Shown here: piece after piece, positions 1 through 7,935 of the stretch
Layout: every line of letters starts with the position of its first letter
How positions within the stretch are numbered: the stretch's first letter is position 1
NCBI RefSeq assembly: GCF_009811555.1
Contig: NZ_BLIN01000005.1
Location: 248,001-312,000 of the forward strand
Direction: 5' to 3'
From: Streptomyces caniferus
Lineage (GTDB): Bacteria > Actinomycetota > Actinomycetes > Streptomycetales > Streptomycetaceae
DNA length: 64,000 bases
Notes under the pieces: model-generated
Databases searched by the model: none
Told to the model about the DNA's origin: nothing
Seen by the model: the letters and a program-made list of their open reading frames with translations, nothing else
Made by a program: the position numbers and the translations under genes

Positions 1-703
1 TCGGCTGGTCGAGACGGGCGCGGACCCAGCGTTCGAAGGCCGATACCAGGGGGTCGCTCTGGGCGAGGGCGCTGGGGATGGTGTACGCCGACTGGGAGGG
101 GCGCTCGTCGACCACCAGATAGCGGGCCACCAGATCCGCCAGCGCGGGGCTGCTCATCCGGACGACGGCGAGCGCCAGGTCGACATGACCGAAGGCGGCA
201 CCGGCCGTGGTGACCCCGTCCGAGGTGATCACCATGCGGGTCTGGTCGACCTCCACCGCGGGGTAGCGGGTGCGGAAGACCGGTGCCAGCCACCAACTCG
301 TGGTCGCCCGCCGCCCGTCCAGCACGCCGGACTCCGCCAGCAGAAACGTGCCGGTACAGGCCGAGGCAACGGGGGTGTGGTTCTCCCGTGTGGTCGCCAG
401 CAGCCGTCGCATCGGGGCGGACGCGGTGCCCGAGACATGTTCGACGAGGGAGTCGGGGCGCCGCTCGGCGAGTGCCGGCACCAGCAGCAGATCCGCCTCC
501 GCCGCCGCGCTCACCGGAACGGTGCTCACGAGGTGTCCCGCCCCCGTGCGCACCCGGCGGCGGAACCCGATCGTGGTGACCTGCCAGGCGGGCGGCGGCT
601 CCGGCAGTTCCTCGCGCATCGCGTTGGCACCGTCGAGCACGTCGAGGATCGCCGCGAGCCCGGAGTCGAAGACGCCGTCGTAGGCCAGCACTGCCACATC
701 CAT
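1..703 (-). CDS. GlxA-family transcriptional regulator (DJ-1/PfpI plus AraC), 3' end cut by window
   Basis: The first 234 residues are visible, starting at an ATG at 703 on the minus strand; the C-terminus lies off the left edge. The protein begins MDVAVLAYDGVFDSGLAAIL and carries the DJ-1/PfpI-like signature ACTGTFLLAESGVLDGRRAT near residue 115, followed by the start of what should be an AraC helix-turn-helix (FERWVRARLDQP). Members of this family bind DNA as AraC-type regulators and use the amidase-like fold as a sensor. It is transcribed away from the monooxygenase gene at 817, so it probably controls that gene and itself. Family assignment is firm; the ligand is unknown. Confidence 0.88.
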   Translation of the reverse strand, partial: MDVAVLAYDGVFDSGLAAILDVLDGANAMREELPEPPPAWQVTTIGFRRRVRTGAGHLVSTVPVSAAAEADLLLVPALAERRPDSLVEHVSGTASAPMRRLLATTRENHTPVASACTGTFLLAESGVLDGRRATTSWWLAPVFRTRYPAVEVDQTRMVITSDGVTTAGAAFGHVDLALAVVRMSSPALADLVARYLVVDERPSQSAYTIPSALAQSDPLVSAFERWVRARLDQP

Positions 704-724
704 GTCGGAAACGCTATCAGGAGC

Positions 725-744
725 GTCGTTTACGACACTGTCGT
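725..744. promoter_or_regulatory. Nested palindromic operator between divergent GlxA-type regulator and monooxygenase genes
   Basis: The 20 bases GTCGTTTACGACACTGTCGT contain three copies of one half-site: GTCGT, ACGAC and GTCGT, forming GTCGT-TT-ACGAC and ACGACA-C-TGTCGT. The block lies between two divergent genes, 21 bp beyond the regulator start. Its symmetry and place suggest an operator for the neighbouring GlxA/AraC-type regulator. That link is inferred. Confidence 0.45.
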
Positions 745-816
745 GCATACGCCGTCCCACCGTACGTTCGGTGTGTGCCCAGCTCAGGGCACACACCGAC
801 ACGAGGAGTCACGCAT

Positions 817-1113
817 ATGAAGATCGGTCTGCTGGCACGCATCGAGGCGCAGCCGGAGTACGCCGAGCAGGTCGCGGCACTGCTGGGCGATGCGCTGGAA
901 CTCGCGCGGCAGGAGGAGCACACCGTCACTTGGTTCGCGTTCCGCGAGGACGCCACCACCTTCGGGGTCTTCGACACCTTCCGCGACGAGGAGGGCCGGA
1001 CCGGCCATCTCCAGGGCCGGATCGCCGCGGCGCTGACAGAAGCGGCGGGGACCATGCTGCGCTCGGCGCCCGACATCCGTCCCGTGGATCTGCTGGCGGT
1101 CAAGCTGCCCTGA
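817..1113 (+). CDS. Antibiotic biosynthesis monooxygenase (ABM) domain protein
   Basis: This 98-residue protein begins MKIGLLARIEAQPEYAEQV and has the ferredoxin-like ABM pattern, with the conserved stretch TWFAFREDATTFGVFDTF in the middle. Such cofactor-free enzymes oxidise quinols or aromatic substrates, or act as small-molecule binders. The ATG at 817 follows an ACGAGGAG ribosome site. It is transcribed divergently from the GlxA-type regulator, a common pairing in Streptomyces in which the regulator controls the enzyme. The substrate cannot be read from the sequence. Confidence 0.85.
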   Translation: MKIGLLARIEAQPEYAEQVAALLGDALELARQEEHTVTWFAFREDATTFGVFDTFRDEEGRTGHLQGRIAAALTEAAGTMLRSAPDIRPVDLLAVKLP

Positions 1114-1259
1114 GGCGACAGCCGCCCAGGACACCGACCGCAGGAGAACGACACATGACACGGTCCACGGACATCCCGCACGGTGCCCGCGCGCGAGGCG
1201 ATCTCGACCTGCGCGGTCATCGCGCTGCCGGATGTGGTGGACGGCGTGAGGATGAAGGC

Positions 1260-1571
1260 ATGGAACGCACGACGGTCGTCAATCTCAAGGGCCACCGCGA
1301 CGACCCCGAGTACGCCGACGTGGTCTATGTCGGGCGTGCGATGAACCGGGGCGGCTGGCATCTCGCGGCGTCGCCACTGGCCAGTCCGTTCCGTCCGGGC
1401 CGGGACGGGACGCGCGCGGAGATCCTGGCGAAGTACCGCGCGCATCTGCTGGAGCGCCCCGATCTGCTCGCGCTCCTGCCCGAGCTGCGCGGACGCCGGC
1501 TCGGCTGCTGGTGTCTCCCGGAGCCCTGCCACGCGCAGGTGATCGCCGAACTGGCCGACGCGGAGGAGTAA
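1260..1571 (+). CDS. DUF4326 domain protein
   Basis: The protein (103 residues) has the DUF4326 hallmarks: an opening TTVVNLKG, an ASPLASPFRPGRDG segment, and the C-terminal cysteine/histidine motif GCWCLPEPCHAQVIAEL, which probably binds metal. Function of the family is not established. An in-frame ATG at 1155 with a good AGGAG site would add 35 residues, but the second half of that extension has poor GC3 and is unlike the family, so the ATG at 1260 (after GTGAGG) is preferred. Confidence 0.8.
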   Translation: MERTTVVNLKGHRDDPEYADVVYVGRAMNRGGWHLAASPLASPFRPGRDGTRAEILAKYRAHLLERPDLLALLPELRGRRLGCWCLPEPCHAQVIAELADAEE

Positions 1572-1600
1572 GGAGGTCGGCCGGCGGGTCGGAATCCGAC

Positions 1601-1638
1601 AGGGAGGGGCCGGGCCCGAACGGGCCCGGCCCCTCCCT
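1601..1638 (+). terminator. Strong hairpin terminator after the DUF4326 gene
   Basis: A perfect 17-bp inverted repeat (1601-1617 with 1622-1638) encloses a four-base GAAC loop 29 bp beyond the DUF4326 stop codon. There is no long T tract, which is usual for Streptomyces terminators. It may serve both strands, as the minus-strand gene ending at 1766 also runs toward it. Confidence 0.8.
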
Positions 1639-1765
1639 CTCCCCCCGGCAATGCGGCTTGAGCAGACCGGGCGGGTGCGCGTCGGGCAGACGTTCCGGTC
1701 CCCCCGGCAGGAGACGTTCCGGTCCGCCCCAGCAGATCCGCCGGATCAGAAGGAACCGGCCCTGG

Positions 1766-2164
1766 TCACATTCCTCGGGGCCCGGCGGCACCGGCGGGAA
1801 TGTGTGCGAGAGCCGCACTCGATATGCGGTACCGGCCGTTCGGCACCTCGCCGACAGTGACGTGAACGGTGAGCGGACCCGCCCATTCGTATCCGCGCTC
1901 GGCGGCGTGCCGGGCCAGCACATCGGTCAGATGCCACCCCACCTGCCCACCGCGTGCGGCCAGTTCATCGTGCACCCCCTTCGCGAGCTCGACGGTGTAG
2001 TCATTCGGCACGAGGACGCGACTCTGGCTGCAGACGACCGCATGCTCGTCGCACTCCTCCCGCAGCGCGTCGAGCAGCTGGACCGGGTCGGTCCGGAAGA
2101 CCTTGGCCAGCAGCGCGCTCTCGCATTCCTCCACCACACGTTCCCAACGCATCAGCCATCCCAT
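1766..2164 (-). CDS. DUF3662 (FhaA N-terminal-like) protein without an FHA domain
   Basis: The 132-residue product matches the N-terminal domain of FhaA-type proteins: an amphipathic start (MGWLMRWERVVEECESALLA), QLLDALREECDEHAVVCSQS, and the diagnostic VLVPNDYTVEL. Full-length relatives carry a C-terminal FHA phosphothreonine-binding domain and act near the cell-wall kinases; here that domain is absent. The start at 2164 (MGWLMRW) matches the family; an in-frame ATG at 2194 is possible but poorly supported. It is a standalone copy, so its role in kinase signalling is only a suggestion. Confidence 0.75.
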   Translation of the reverse strand: MGWLMRWERVVEECESALLAKVFRTDPVQLLDALREECDEHAVVCSQSRVLVPNDYTVELAKGVHDELAARGGQVGWHLTDVLARHAAERGYEWAGPLTVHVTVGEVPNGRYRISSAALAHIPAGAAGPRGM

Positions 2165-2295
2165 GGAGATCGTCTGCCCTGGGGCAGGGGGCACATGCAG
2201 GGCGGAGTCCCGTAAAGGCGAGTTGCCGGCCGGTCGGCAACAGGAAAACCCTTGGCCCCCCTCGCCCGGACACCCACAATGAGCGGGTGCCGATC

Positions 2296-2862
2296 ATGAC
2301 TTTCCCGGAAGCCGATGTGCCGCCCGCGCTGCGTACGCAGGTGGCGGAGCTGCAGGACGAGGCCTGGCCCCCGGATGCCCCTGCGGCACCCGGCACGGTC
2401 ACCCACGACCCGGCCCTGCAACCGGTGTCGATGCTGCTCGTCGACGGTGCCACGGTGCTGGCCGCCCTCGACATCCTCACCAAGCAGTTCGTGCACGGCG
2501 GCGAGCGCTATCGGGCCGCGGGGCTGAGCACGGTGGTGACCCGGGGCACGGCCCGCGGTCAGGGTCACGGTCGCCGTCTGGTGGCGGCGGCCCACGAAGC
2601 GATGGCAGCCATGGGCCTGGACCTCGGCCTGTTCACCTGCGACCGGCCGCTCCAGCCCTTCTACGAGAGCGCGGGCTGGCACCAGCTGCCCGGCGCGGTG
2701 CTCATCGGCGGTACGCCGTCGTCCCCGTTCCCCAGCGACCGCCCCGGCTTCGACAAGGTCACCATGGCCGACTTCTTCTCGCCCCGGGGCCGGCGGCATC
2801 GTGCCGCCTTTCCGCACTCCCGCATCGAGTTGTACCCGGGCGAGATCGACAAGCTGTGGTGA
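2296..2862 (+). CDS. GNAT-family N-acetyltransferase
   Basis: This 188-residue protein has the GNAT acetyl-CoA loop RGTARGQGHGRRL at residues 84-95 and the later FTCDRPLQPFYESAGWHQL segment, where a conserved Tyr follows the alpha/beta core. The C-terminal ELYPGEIDKLW resembles the tail of AAC(2')-type aminoglycoside acetyltransferases, so an antibiotic or amine substrate is possible but not shown. The start may be ATG at 2296 or GTG at 2287, since both are in frame; 2296 has a weak GAGCGGG site at suitable distance. Confidence 0.8.
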   Translation: MTFPEADVPPALRTQVAELQDEAWPPDAPAAPGTVTHDPALQPVSMLLVDGATVLAALDILTKQFVHGGERYRAAGLSTVVTRGTARGQGHGRRLVAAAHEAMAAMGLDLGLFTCDRPLQPFYESAGWHQLPGAVLIGGTPSSPFPSDRPGFDKVTMADFFSPRGRRHRAAFPHSRIELYPGEIDKLW

Positions 2863-3020
2863 CGAGGGCCCGCTCGGACGGCGACGGCGGCAGCGGCAGC
2901 ATTGCCAACAGCGCAGTCAAATGTCCGGAATGAGGCGAAGACGCCCCTGGGTGGATTCCATGGTCGATTATTGATGCAGCAGACGTGCGCCCGACGGCGC
3001 CGGCCCCGTGCGGAGGATTC

Positions 3021-3461
3021 ATGGTCAGTCATGGGGAGTTCCGCGAGATGACCGGTGACGCGCCGGGCTCCTGCCCGCGCCTTCCGCGCGCTCCCCGGAG
3101 GACTCAGCGGCCCGGGTGCCCCTTCTGCCTCATCGTCCTGGGCGGGGCGCCGGCCACCGTGCTGCGCGAGTGGCCGGAGACCATCGCCATCCGGCCCCGC
3201 CACGGCGGTGTCACCGACGGACATGTGCTGGTCATCCCGCGGGTGCATGTCGCCGATGTCGCCGAGGACCCGGAGGTGTCCGCGACCACGATGCTGCGCG
3301 CCGCCGAACTCGCGGGAGAGGCCGGCGACTGCAATGTGATCACCTCACGCGGTCCGTCGGCCACGCAGACCGTCCGTCACCTTCATCTCCACGTCGTCCC
3401 GCGCGCCGACGGCGACGGCCTGCTGCTGCCGTGGACCGTCGCCCGGCCCGCGGGAAGCTGA
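3021..3461 (+). CDS. HIT (histidine triad) family hydrolase
   Basis: The product (146 residues) carries the histidine triad HLHLHVVPR at about 120-128, preceded by DGHVLVIPRVHVADV and an N-terminal GCPFCLIVLGG with a CxxC pair. HIT proteins cleave nucleotide phosphoramidates, dinucleoside polyphosphates or related esters. The ATG at 3021 is chosen because GGAGG sits six bases upstream; GTG 2985 and ATG 3048 are also in frame. Neighbours give no clue to the substrate. Confidence 0.85.
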   Translation: MVSHGEFREMTGDAPGSCPRLPRAPRRTQRPGCPFCLIVLGGAPATVLREWPETIAIRPRHGGVTDGHVLVIPRVHVADVAEDPEVSATTMLRAAELAGEAGDCNVITSRGPSATQTVRHLHLHVVPRADGDGLLLPWTVARPAGS

Positions 3462-3474
3462 CGCTCTCCCGCGT

Positions 3475-3894
3475 TCAGGCGAGGAAGATGACCGTCACGG
3501 TGTCGATGGCGACCAGGACTCCGTAGGAGAGCAGCATGGTCCCGGACAGTGCCACGGCACGCCACGGCACGGGGTCGCCGTACTGCTCGACGTCCATCGT
3601 GAACGGCATCACCGGTGGGGCCTGGCGGTCGGCGACCTTTTCGTAGAGGGTGCGGAACCTCCGCTCCTGACGGAGGTAGTAGCTGTCGAGCAGCCAGAAG
3701 CCCGCCGCCAGCGCCAGGGCGACCGCGGCCGTCTTCCAGCTCGGGCCGCGGGTGGCGACCGCAATGAAGGCACCGCTGACGGTCATGGCCCAACTCTTGA
3801 CGAGGAAGGACGTATTGGCATGGCGGGCGATCACGGCCTGGAGGAACTCCAGGTGTTTCACTTCCTCCGGAGCGAAGCGCGGTGGCGCGGTCAT
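3475..3894 (-). CDS. Small multi-span membrane protein, last gene of the TIR/NTPase operon
   Basis: The 139-residue protein has two or three hydrophobic segments (about 30-48, 55-72 and 110-138) around a charged stretch WLLDSYYLRQERRFRTLYEKV. The N-terminal KHLEFLQAVIARHANTSFLVKSW resembles an unnamed bacterial family of small membrane proteins; I know no assigned function. Its ATG overlaps the previous stop codon by 4 bp (ATGA), so translation is coupled to the 590-residue membrane protein. It is likely a membrane partner or effector of that system; this is inferred from context only. Confidence 0.8.
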   Translation of the reverse strand: MTAPPRFAPEEVKHLEFLQAVIARHANTSFLVKSWAMTVSGAFIAVATRGPSWKTAAVALALAAGFWLLDSYYLRQERRFRTLYEKVADRQAPPVMPFTMDVEQYGDPVPWRAVALSGTMLLSYGVLVAIDTVTVIFLA

Positions 3895-5663
3895 CGCGCC
3901 GTTCCCCCTTCCGCATGCGGCGGGCTCTCCGGGGTGGTGGGACGGGACTCCTCGGAGGGTGCCGTCGCGGGCGCGCCGGGTGCCGGGTCGGCCTCGGATA
4001 TCGGAGTGGTCGCGTCGGGTATTCCCGTCTGGCCGGATACGGGCGGGCGGTCGGGCACCCGGGCCTCGTCGGACGTGCGGGAGCCGTCGGGATGGGGAGC
4101 CGCATCGGGCGCCAGCCCCTCCCCGGCGGCCCGGGACTCGCCGGCCACCTGGGCCTTCCCGGGGACCTGGACCTCGCTGGGGGCCGGGGCCTCGCTGGGG
4201 GCCGGGGCTTCGCTGGGGCTCTGGGCCTCCCCGGGCTCCCCGGCTTCCCGCCCGCTGCCTGAGCCCCGATCACCACCGGATGCCTCCGCGTCGATCTGCT
4301 CTGCGGGTCGTTGCTGCCTGGGTGCCGCTCGGAACTGTCCGTTCAGGTCATCGGCGATGCCGTTGAGGCGGTCCTCCAGCGGTTCGGGGGCGTAGCGTTC
4401 CAAAACGGTGCAGGCGCGATCGAGGAGTTCGAGACGGGCCCGGGGCGGGGTGGGACGGGTGGGCGCCCGGTCGTCGGCGGTCGGGGCGGCGCCGTTGCGT
4501 ACCGATGGGGGGTACGGCCAGGCGGGCATGGTGAGCGGAAAGTCGTAGCGGCCGGCCACGCCGGTGCGGGCGCGCTCCTCGACGATGCGGATGCATGCCT
4601 CTTCGAGCGTGCGGTGGGCGTCGCTCGCCGCCGCCTCGACGGTGGACTGCAGCCGCCACCAGGTCTCGGTGTGCCCCACCAGCCTGCGTCGTGCCTCCCT
4701 CAGCAGCTCCCGGCCGCGCTTCTCCGCGGCGACGACGGACCGTTCGGCCTCCCGGTCGCTGTCGGCGCAGGGGTTGTGGGCGAGCACCTTGACCACGATC
4801 GCGGCGGTGCTGAGCACCAGGGTGAGGATGACGACCGCGCTCTGGTCCGGTGCCAGGTCCACGTGCTCGCGCACCGCGTCGGCCGCGCGCATCCGGGCCC
4901 AGATGCCCACCATCGTGAGGATGGCCACGGTGAAGAGCACCGGGCCGGCCGCGTTCGGCCAGGGCAGTTCGCCGGCTTTGCGCCGCTCCGTATGCGGGCT
5001 CCTGGGCCAGACCGCCTCGCGCAGGGCGGCGAGCGGTCCGCGGCGGGTCCGCTCCAGTGTGCGGGCGGTCCGGGTGCGCCGCCGGAAGACGGATTCGGCC
5101 AGCAGGCTGCCCGCGGCAAGGAGGCAGACGGCGACGCCGAATCCGGGCAAGTACGCCAAATAGTAAGCGAGTTGGCCCGTGCCGAGTCCGAAGAACCGCT
5201 GCATCAGGGTGCCGATGAACATCGTGTCGAAGGCGACCCCGGCGACCAGGGTGGGCCACAGCAGACGCCGCCAGAGCACCGGACGGCGGCGCAGGCTTTC
5301 CGGTCCGTCGTCCGCGTGCCGGGCGTGCAGTTCCCCGACGTGCTCCTGGGCCCGCTGGGACGACCTGGCGACGGTGAACCGCTCGGCCGCTTCGATGGTG
5401 GTCCGCGCCTCCTGGAAGGTGCGGGCGACTTCGGTCGCCGCGCTGCCGAGCCCCGGCTGCGCCGCGGTCAGCACGGTGTTGGCGTCGGTGAAGGCCCGCA
5501 TGAGGGCGGCCTGTTCCCGGTTGTCGGTCTGGTCCGCCGGCCGGGAGGACGGTCGCTTCTTGATGTCCAGTTCCACGAAGGCGGGGTCCTGGCCGGCGCA
5601 GTCGACCGCCGCCTGATAGCGCGCGGCCGGCCCTGTCCGGTGCTTTCCGTTGGTGGTGTTCAT
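3891..5663 (-). CDS. Four-span membrane protein with coiled-coil flanks and long acidic Pro/Ala tail, TIR operon
   Basis: This 590-residue protein has a charged, helical N-terminus (to about 130), a first hydrophobic pair (LLWPTLVAGVAFDTMFIG and YLAYLPGFGVAVCLLAAGSL), a second pair (PVLFTVAILTMVGIWA and SAVVILTLVLSTAAIVVKVL), a helical Glu/Arg-rich region, and a C-terminal 120 residues of low-complexity Pro, Ala, Glu and Ser with APSE-type repeats. I recognise no family. The gene starts 15 bp after the vWA-OmpA gene and overlaps the next gene by 4 bp. The tail looks extracellular or disordered; topology is not certain. Confidence 0.82.
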   Translation of the reverse strand: MNTTNGKHRTGPAARYQAAVDCAGQDPAFVELDIKKRPSSRPADQTDNREQAALMRAFTDANTVLTAAQPGLGSAATEVARTFQEARTTIEAAERFTVARSSQRAQEHVGELHARHADDGPESLRRRPVLWRRLLWPTLVAGVAFDTMFIGTLMQRFFGLGTGQLAYYLAYLPGFGVAVCLLAAGSLLAESVFRRRTRTARTLERTRRGPLAALREAVWPRSPHTERRKAGELPWPNAAGPVLFTVAILTMVGIWARMRAADAVREHVDLAPDQSAVVILTLVLSTAAIVVKVLAHNPCADSDREAERSVVAAEKRGRELLREARRRLVGHTETWWRLQSTVEAAASDAHRTLEEACIRIVEERARTGVAGRYDFPLTMPAWPYPPSVRNGAAPTADDRAPTRPTPPRARLELLDRACTVLERYAPEPLEDRLNGIADDLNGQFRAAPRQQRPAEQIDAEASGGDRGSGSGREAGEPGEAQSPSEAPAPSEAPAPSEVQVPGKAQVAGESRAAGEGLAPDAAPHPDGSRTSDEARVPDRPPVSGQTGIPDATTPISEADPAPGAPATAPSEESRPTTPESPPHAEGGTAR

Positions 5664-5678
5664 CGCTGCCCGCCACCC

Positions 5679-7004
5679 TCACTTTCTGATGATGTCGATG
5701 TCGACGCGCCGGTCGCACTGGAGCCGGTCCTCGGCCGTCATCCGGCCCGTCGCGGTGCGGGCCGGCTTCGCGCACCCCGTCGGCAGGCCCCGGCCGTATG
5801 CCGTCACCCGTGCCGCCCCGAGCCCGATCAGGACCTTCTTCACCGCGTTCGCCCGTGCCTGCGACAGCCGCTGGTTGTTGTCCGACCGGCCGCGCGGGTC
5901 GACGTAACCGGAGACGGTGACCCTGCTGCCGGGGGTGGTGCGGGCCCGGACCGCGACATCGTTGAGCAGCGGCAGTGCCTGGGGGCGGACGGTTGCGGAG
6001 CTGGTGTCGAAGAGGGCGGCCCCGGGGAGCTGGTACGTCTCGGGGCGGTCGTTGGCGTACTGGACCACCGGGTCCTGCGCCGGCTTCTTCCGCGGCGCGC
6101 GATGTCCGGCCGTGCCGATGGCCGTCCGGGCGACGGTGCAGGAGGTGCCCGGGGCAGCCCGGTCCGCGCCGCACAGCGTGCGCCACAGGGTGGTCAGCCA
6201 GGTGCGCTGGGCCGCCGTGGGGGCCGGCTGGTCGGCGGCCGGCTGGCCCAGACCGGCGAGCGTGAGGTCCACCCCGGTCAGGGACGGGGTCTCCTCGCGG
6301 GCGGCGCAGACCCGGGCGATGGCCCTGATCTCGCTCTTGTCGCGGAAGGCGGCCGCCCGGAGATCGGCGCAGCCCGTGGTGGAGAGCCCGTCGGTCAGGA
6401 CGATCAGGCTGCGGGTGCCGGACGCCGCCTCCAGTGAGGAGGCTCCTGCCGCGAGGGCCGCGAGGACGTTGCTGCCGCCGCTCCGGGGGGCGGCACTCGC
6501 GGCCTCGCCGACGAGGTCGGTCAGGCAGCCGACCGCCTGCTGCTTCCGCTTCTCCCGGTTGATGGGGTTGTCGTTGTTCTTCGCCCAGTCGGCCGACCGG
6601 TCCTTGGCGATCCAGGTGATCTGCGCCGCGTCGCCGCTGAAACTGCCCACCGAGACCATGTCCTTGCGCGCGACCACCTTCGCGAGAAGGGAGCCGACGC
6701 TGTGGGCGTAGTCGCGTCCGGTGGTCCGGCCCCGTACGGAGGCGGAGTCGTCGACGAGGACCACCGTCCGGCCGGCGGTGTCCACGGGTTCCTTCATCCA
6801 GGCACAGGCGTCCAGGCGTGGGGAGTCGCCGCAGGCGCCGAGGAGACCGGCCATGACCGCCATTCCCAGGGCCGCGGCGAGCGGCGGGAGGGCGCGGCGG
6901 CGCCCGGGTGACCGGAGTGCTGCGGGGTCTGCGGGGTTCGCGGGAGGTATGGGCTGCACGGGATGTACGGACTGCAGCGGATTGACGGGGTTCACCGGGC
7001 TCAC
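5679..7004 (-). CDS. Lipoprotein with von Willebrand A-like and OmpA-like domains, TIR operon
   Basis: The 441-residue product has a Pro/Val-rich N-terminus, a hydrophobic signal (LAAALGMAVMAGLLGAC) ending in a lipobox cysteine, and then a vWA-like domain with a MIDAS motif (VLVDDSASV) and the later VLTDGLSTTG. The C-terminal third is OmpA-like: ALFDTSSATVRPQALPLL, VSGYVDPRGRSDNNQRLSQ and CDRRVDIDI, a fold that binds peptidoglycan. It should sit on the outer membrane face and tether to wall. GTG 7004 overlaps the preceding stop (GTGA) with GAGGAG upstream, so translation is coupled to the 301-residue gene. Confidence 0.85.
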   Translation of the reverse strand: MSPVNPVNPLQSVHPVQPIPPANPADPAALRSPGRRRALPPLAAALGMAVMAGLLGACGDSPRLDACAWMKEPVDTAGRTVVLVDDSASVRGRTTGRDYAHSVGSLLAKVVARKDMVSVGSFSGDAAQITWIAKDRSADWAKNNDNPINREKRKQQAVGCLTDLVGEAASAAPRSGGSNVLAALAAGASSLEAASGTRSLIVLTDGLSTTGCADLRAAAFRDKSEIRAIARVCAAREETPSLTGVDLTLAGLGQPAADQPAPTAAQRTWLTTLWRTLCGADRAAPGTSCTVARTAIGTAGHRAPRKKPAQDPVVQYANDRPETYQLPGAALFDTSSATVRPQALPLLNDVAVRARTTPGSRVTVSGYVDPRGRSDNNQRLSQARANAVKKVLIGLGAARVTAYGRGLPTGCAKPARTATGRMTAEDRLQCDRRVDIDIIRK

Positions 7005-7906
7005 GGGGCCAGCTCCTCGACGTCGGCCGCGCTGTCCACCCACGAGAAGGGGCTCAGCCCCATCTGGCGGCAGAATTCGCTCAGCGCCTTGTCGTAGGCG
7101 TTGGCGTACTCGAACAGCCCCACCTGCTCGTGGTGCTTGGTCGCGGCCGTGAGGACGTTGGCGAGCGCCTCGGCCCCGTTGCGGCGGGTGTTCTTGAGCG
7201 CCTGCATGACCTTGAAGAAGTCCTCGTCGGCGAGGGCCGCGGCGAACGGCACCAACAGCCGCCGCTCGGCCGGGCCCAGGGTGCCGAGGAGCTCCAGTTC
7301 GCTCATCACCCGCAGCCAGCGCTCGGTGCGCGCCTGCACCTGCCCTGCCTTGAGCTCACCGAGGCTGTGCTCCTCGGTCAGTCGCAGTTCGGCGAGGTGG
7401 AAGGGCAGCACATGTTCGCGCAGGGCCGGGTCGATACGCATCCGCACCGACGCCCGGCAGCGGATCAGGCCCTTCTCGTCGTTGTAGCACCACCCGCCGC
7501 GCAGCTCCTTGTTGACGGCCTTCTCCGCGGCCACCGGATCGCCCGGATCGCAGGCCCGGGCGACGGCCCAGGCGCGGCGCAGCAGTTTGCACCGGGCCGC
7601 CTCCTCATGGAGCACCGCGCGCTCGCGCAGGGTGTCCAGCGTCATCTCCCGGCTGCTCCAGCGGAAGTGCGGGACGAGTTCAAAGGCGAACACGTCCCCG
7701 CGGGCCGCCACCGACAGCACCTCGTCGCCCGGCGGCAGTTCCACCGCCACCTCGGCCTGAGCCGCCTGGCCGGCAGTCGCGGGGCCGGCGGTGCCCTCGG
7801 CCTCGTCGACGGGCTCGGGACCGTCGGCGGTCTCCGCGTCGTTCCTGCCCGTTACCCGGCGCCACCAGTTGCGGAGCCTGGTGCGCAGTCCTTTGCGCTC
7901 TGTCAT
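7001..7906 (-). CDS. Unrecognised 301-aa cytoplasmic protein, TIR operon
   Basis: The protein opens with a basic amphipathic segment (KGLRTRLRNWWRRV) that could touch membrane, then an acidic linker to about 55, then a mixed alpha/beta region (DVFAFELVPHFRWSSREMTL to RCRASVRMRID) and a long helical C-terminus (HLAELRLTEEHSLGELKAGQ onward). The middle faintly recalls SPFH/band-7 proteins, but I cannot confirm this. A strong AGAGGAGT site precedes ATG 7906, 29 bp after the NTPase gene; its stop overlaps the vWA-OmpA start. Function unknown; the context makes it an adaptor between NTPase and membrane components. Confidence 0.8.
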   Translation of the reverse strand: MTERKGLRTRLRNWWRRVTGRNDAETADGPEPVDEAEGTAGPATAGQAAQAEVAVELPPGDEVLSVAARGDVFAFELVPHFRWSSREMTLDTLRERAVLHEEAARCKLLRRAWAVARACDPGDPVAAEKAVNKELRGGWCYNDEKGLIRCRASVRMRIDPALREHVLPFHLAELRLTEEHSLGELKAGQVQARTERWLRVMSELELLGTLGPAERRLLVPFAAALADEDFFKVMQALKNTRRNGAEALANVLTAATKHHEQVGLFEYANAYDKALSEFCRQMGLSPFSWVDSAADVEELAP

Positions 7907-7935
7907 GGTCGTACTCCTCTTCGTGCGGGCGTCGG

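Noticed and set aside
1155..1259. In-frame 35-residue extension of the DUF4326 protein
   Set aside because: Good ribosome site, but poor third-position GC in its second half and no match to the family N-terminus.
4311..6437. 708-codon plus-strand frame opposite the vWA-OmpA and membrane genes
   Set aside because: Antisense shadow with Gly/Arg composition; the minus-strand genes have ribosome sites, overlaps and recognisable domains.
7001..7906. SPFH/band-7 domain in the 301-aa protein
   Set aside because: Resemblance is faint and rests on composition; not strong enough to name the domain.
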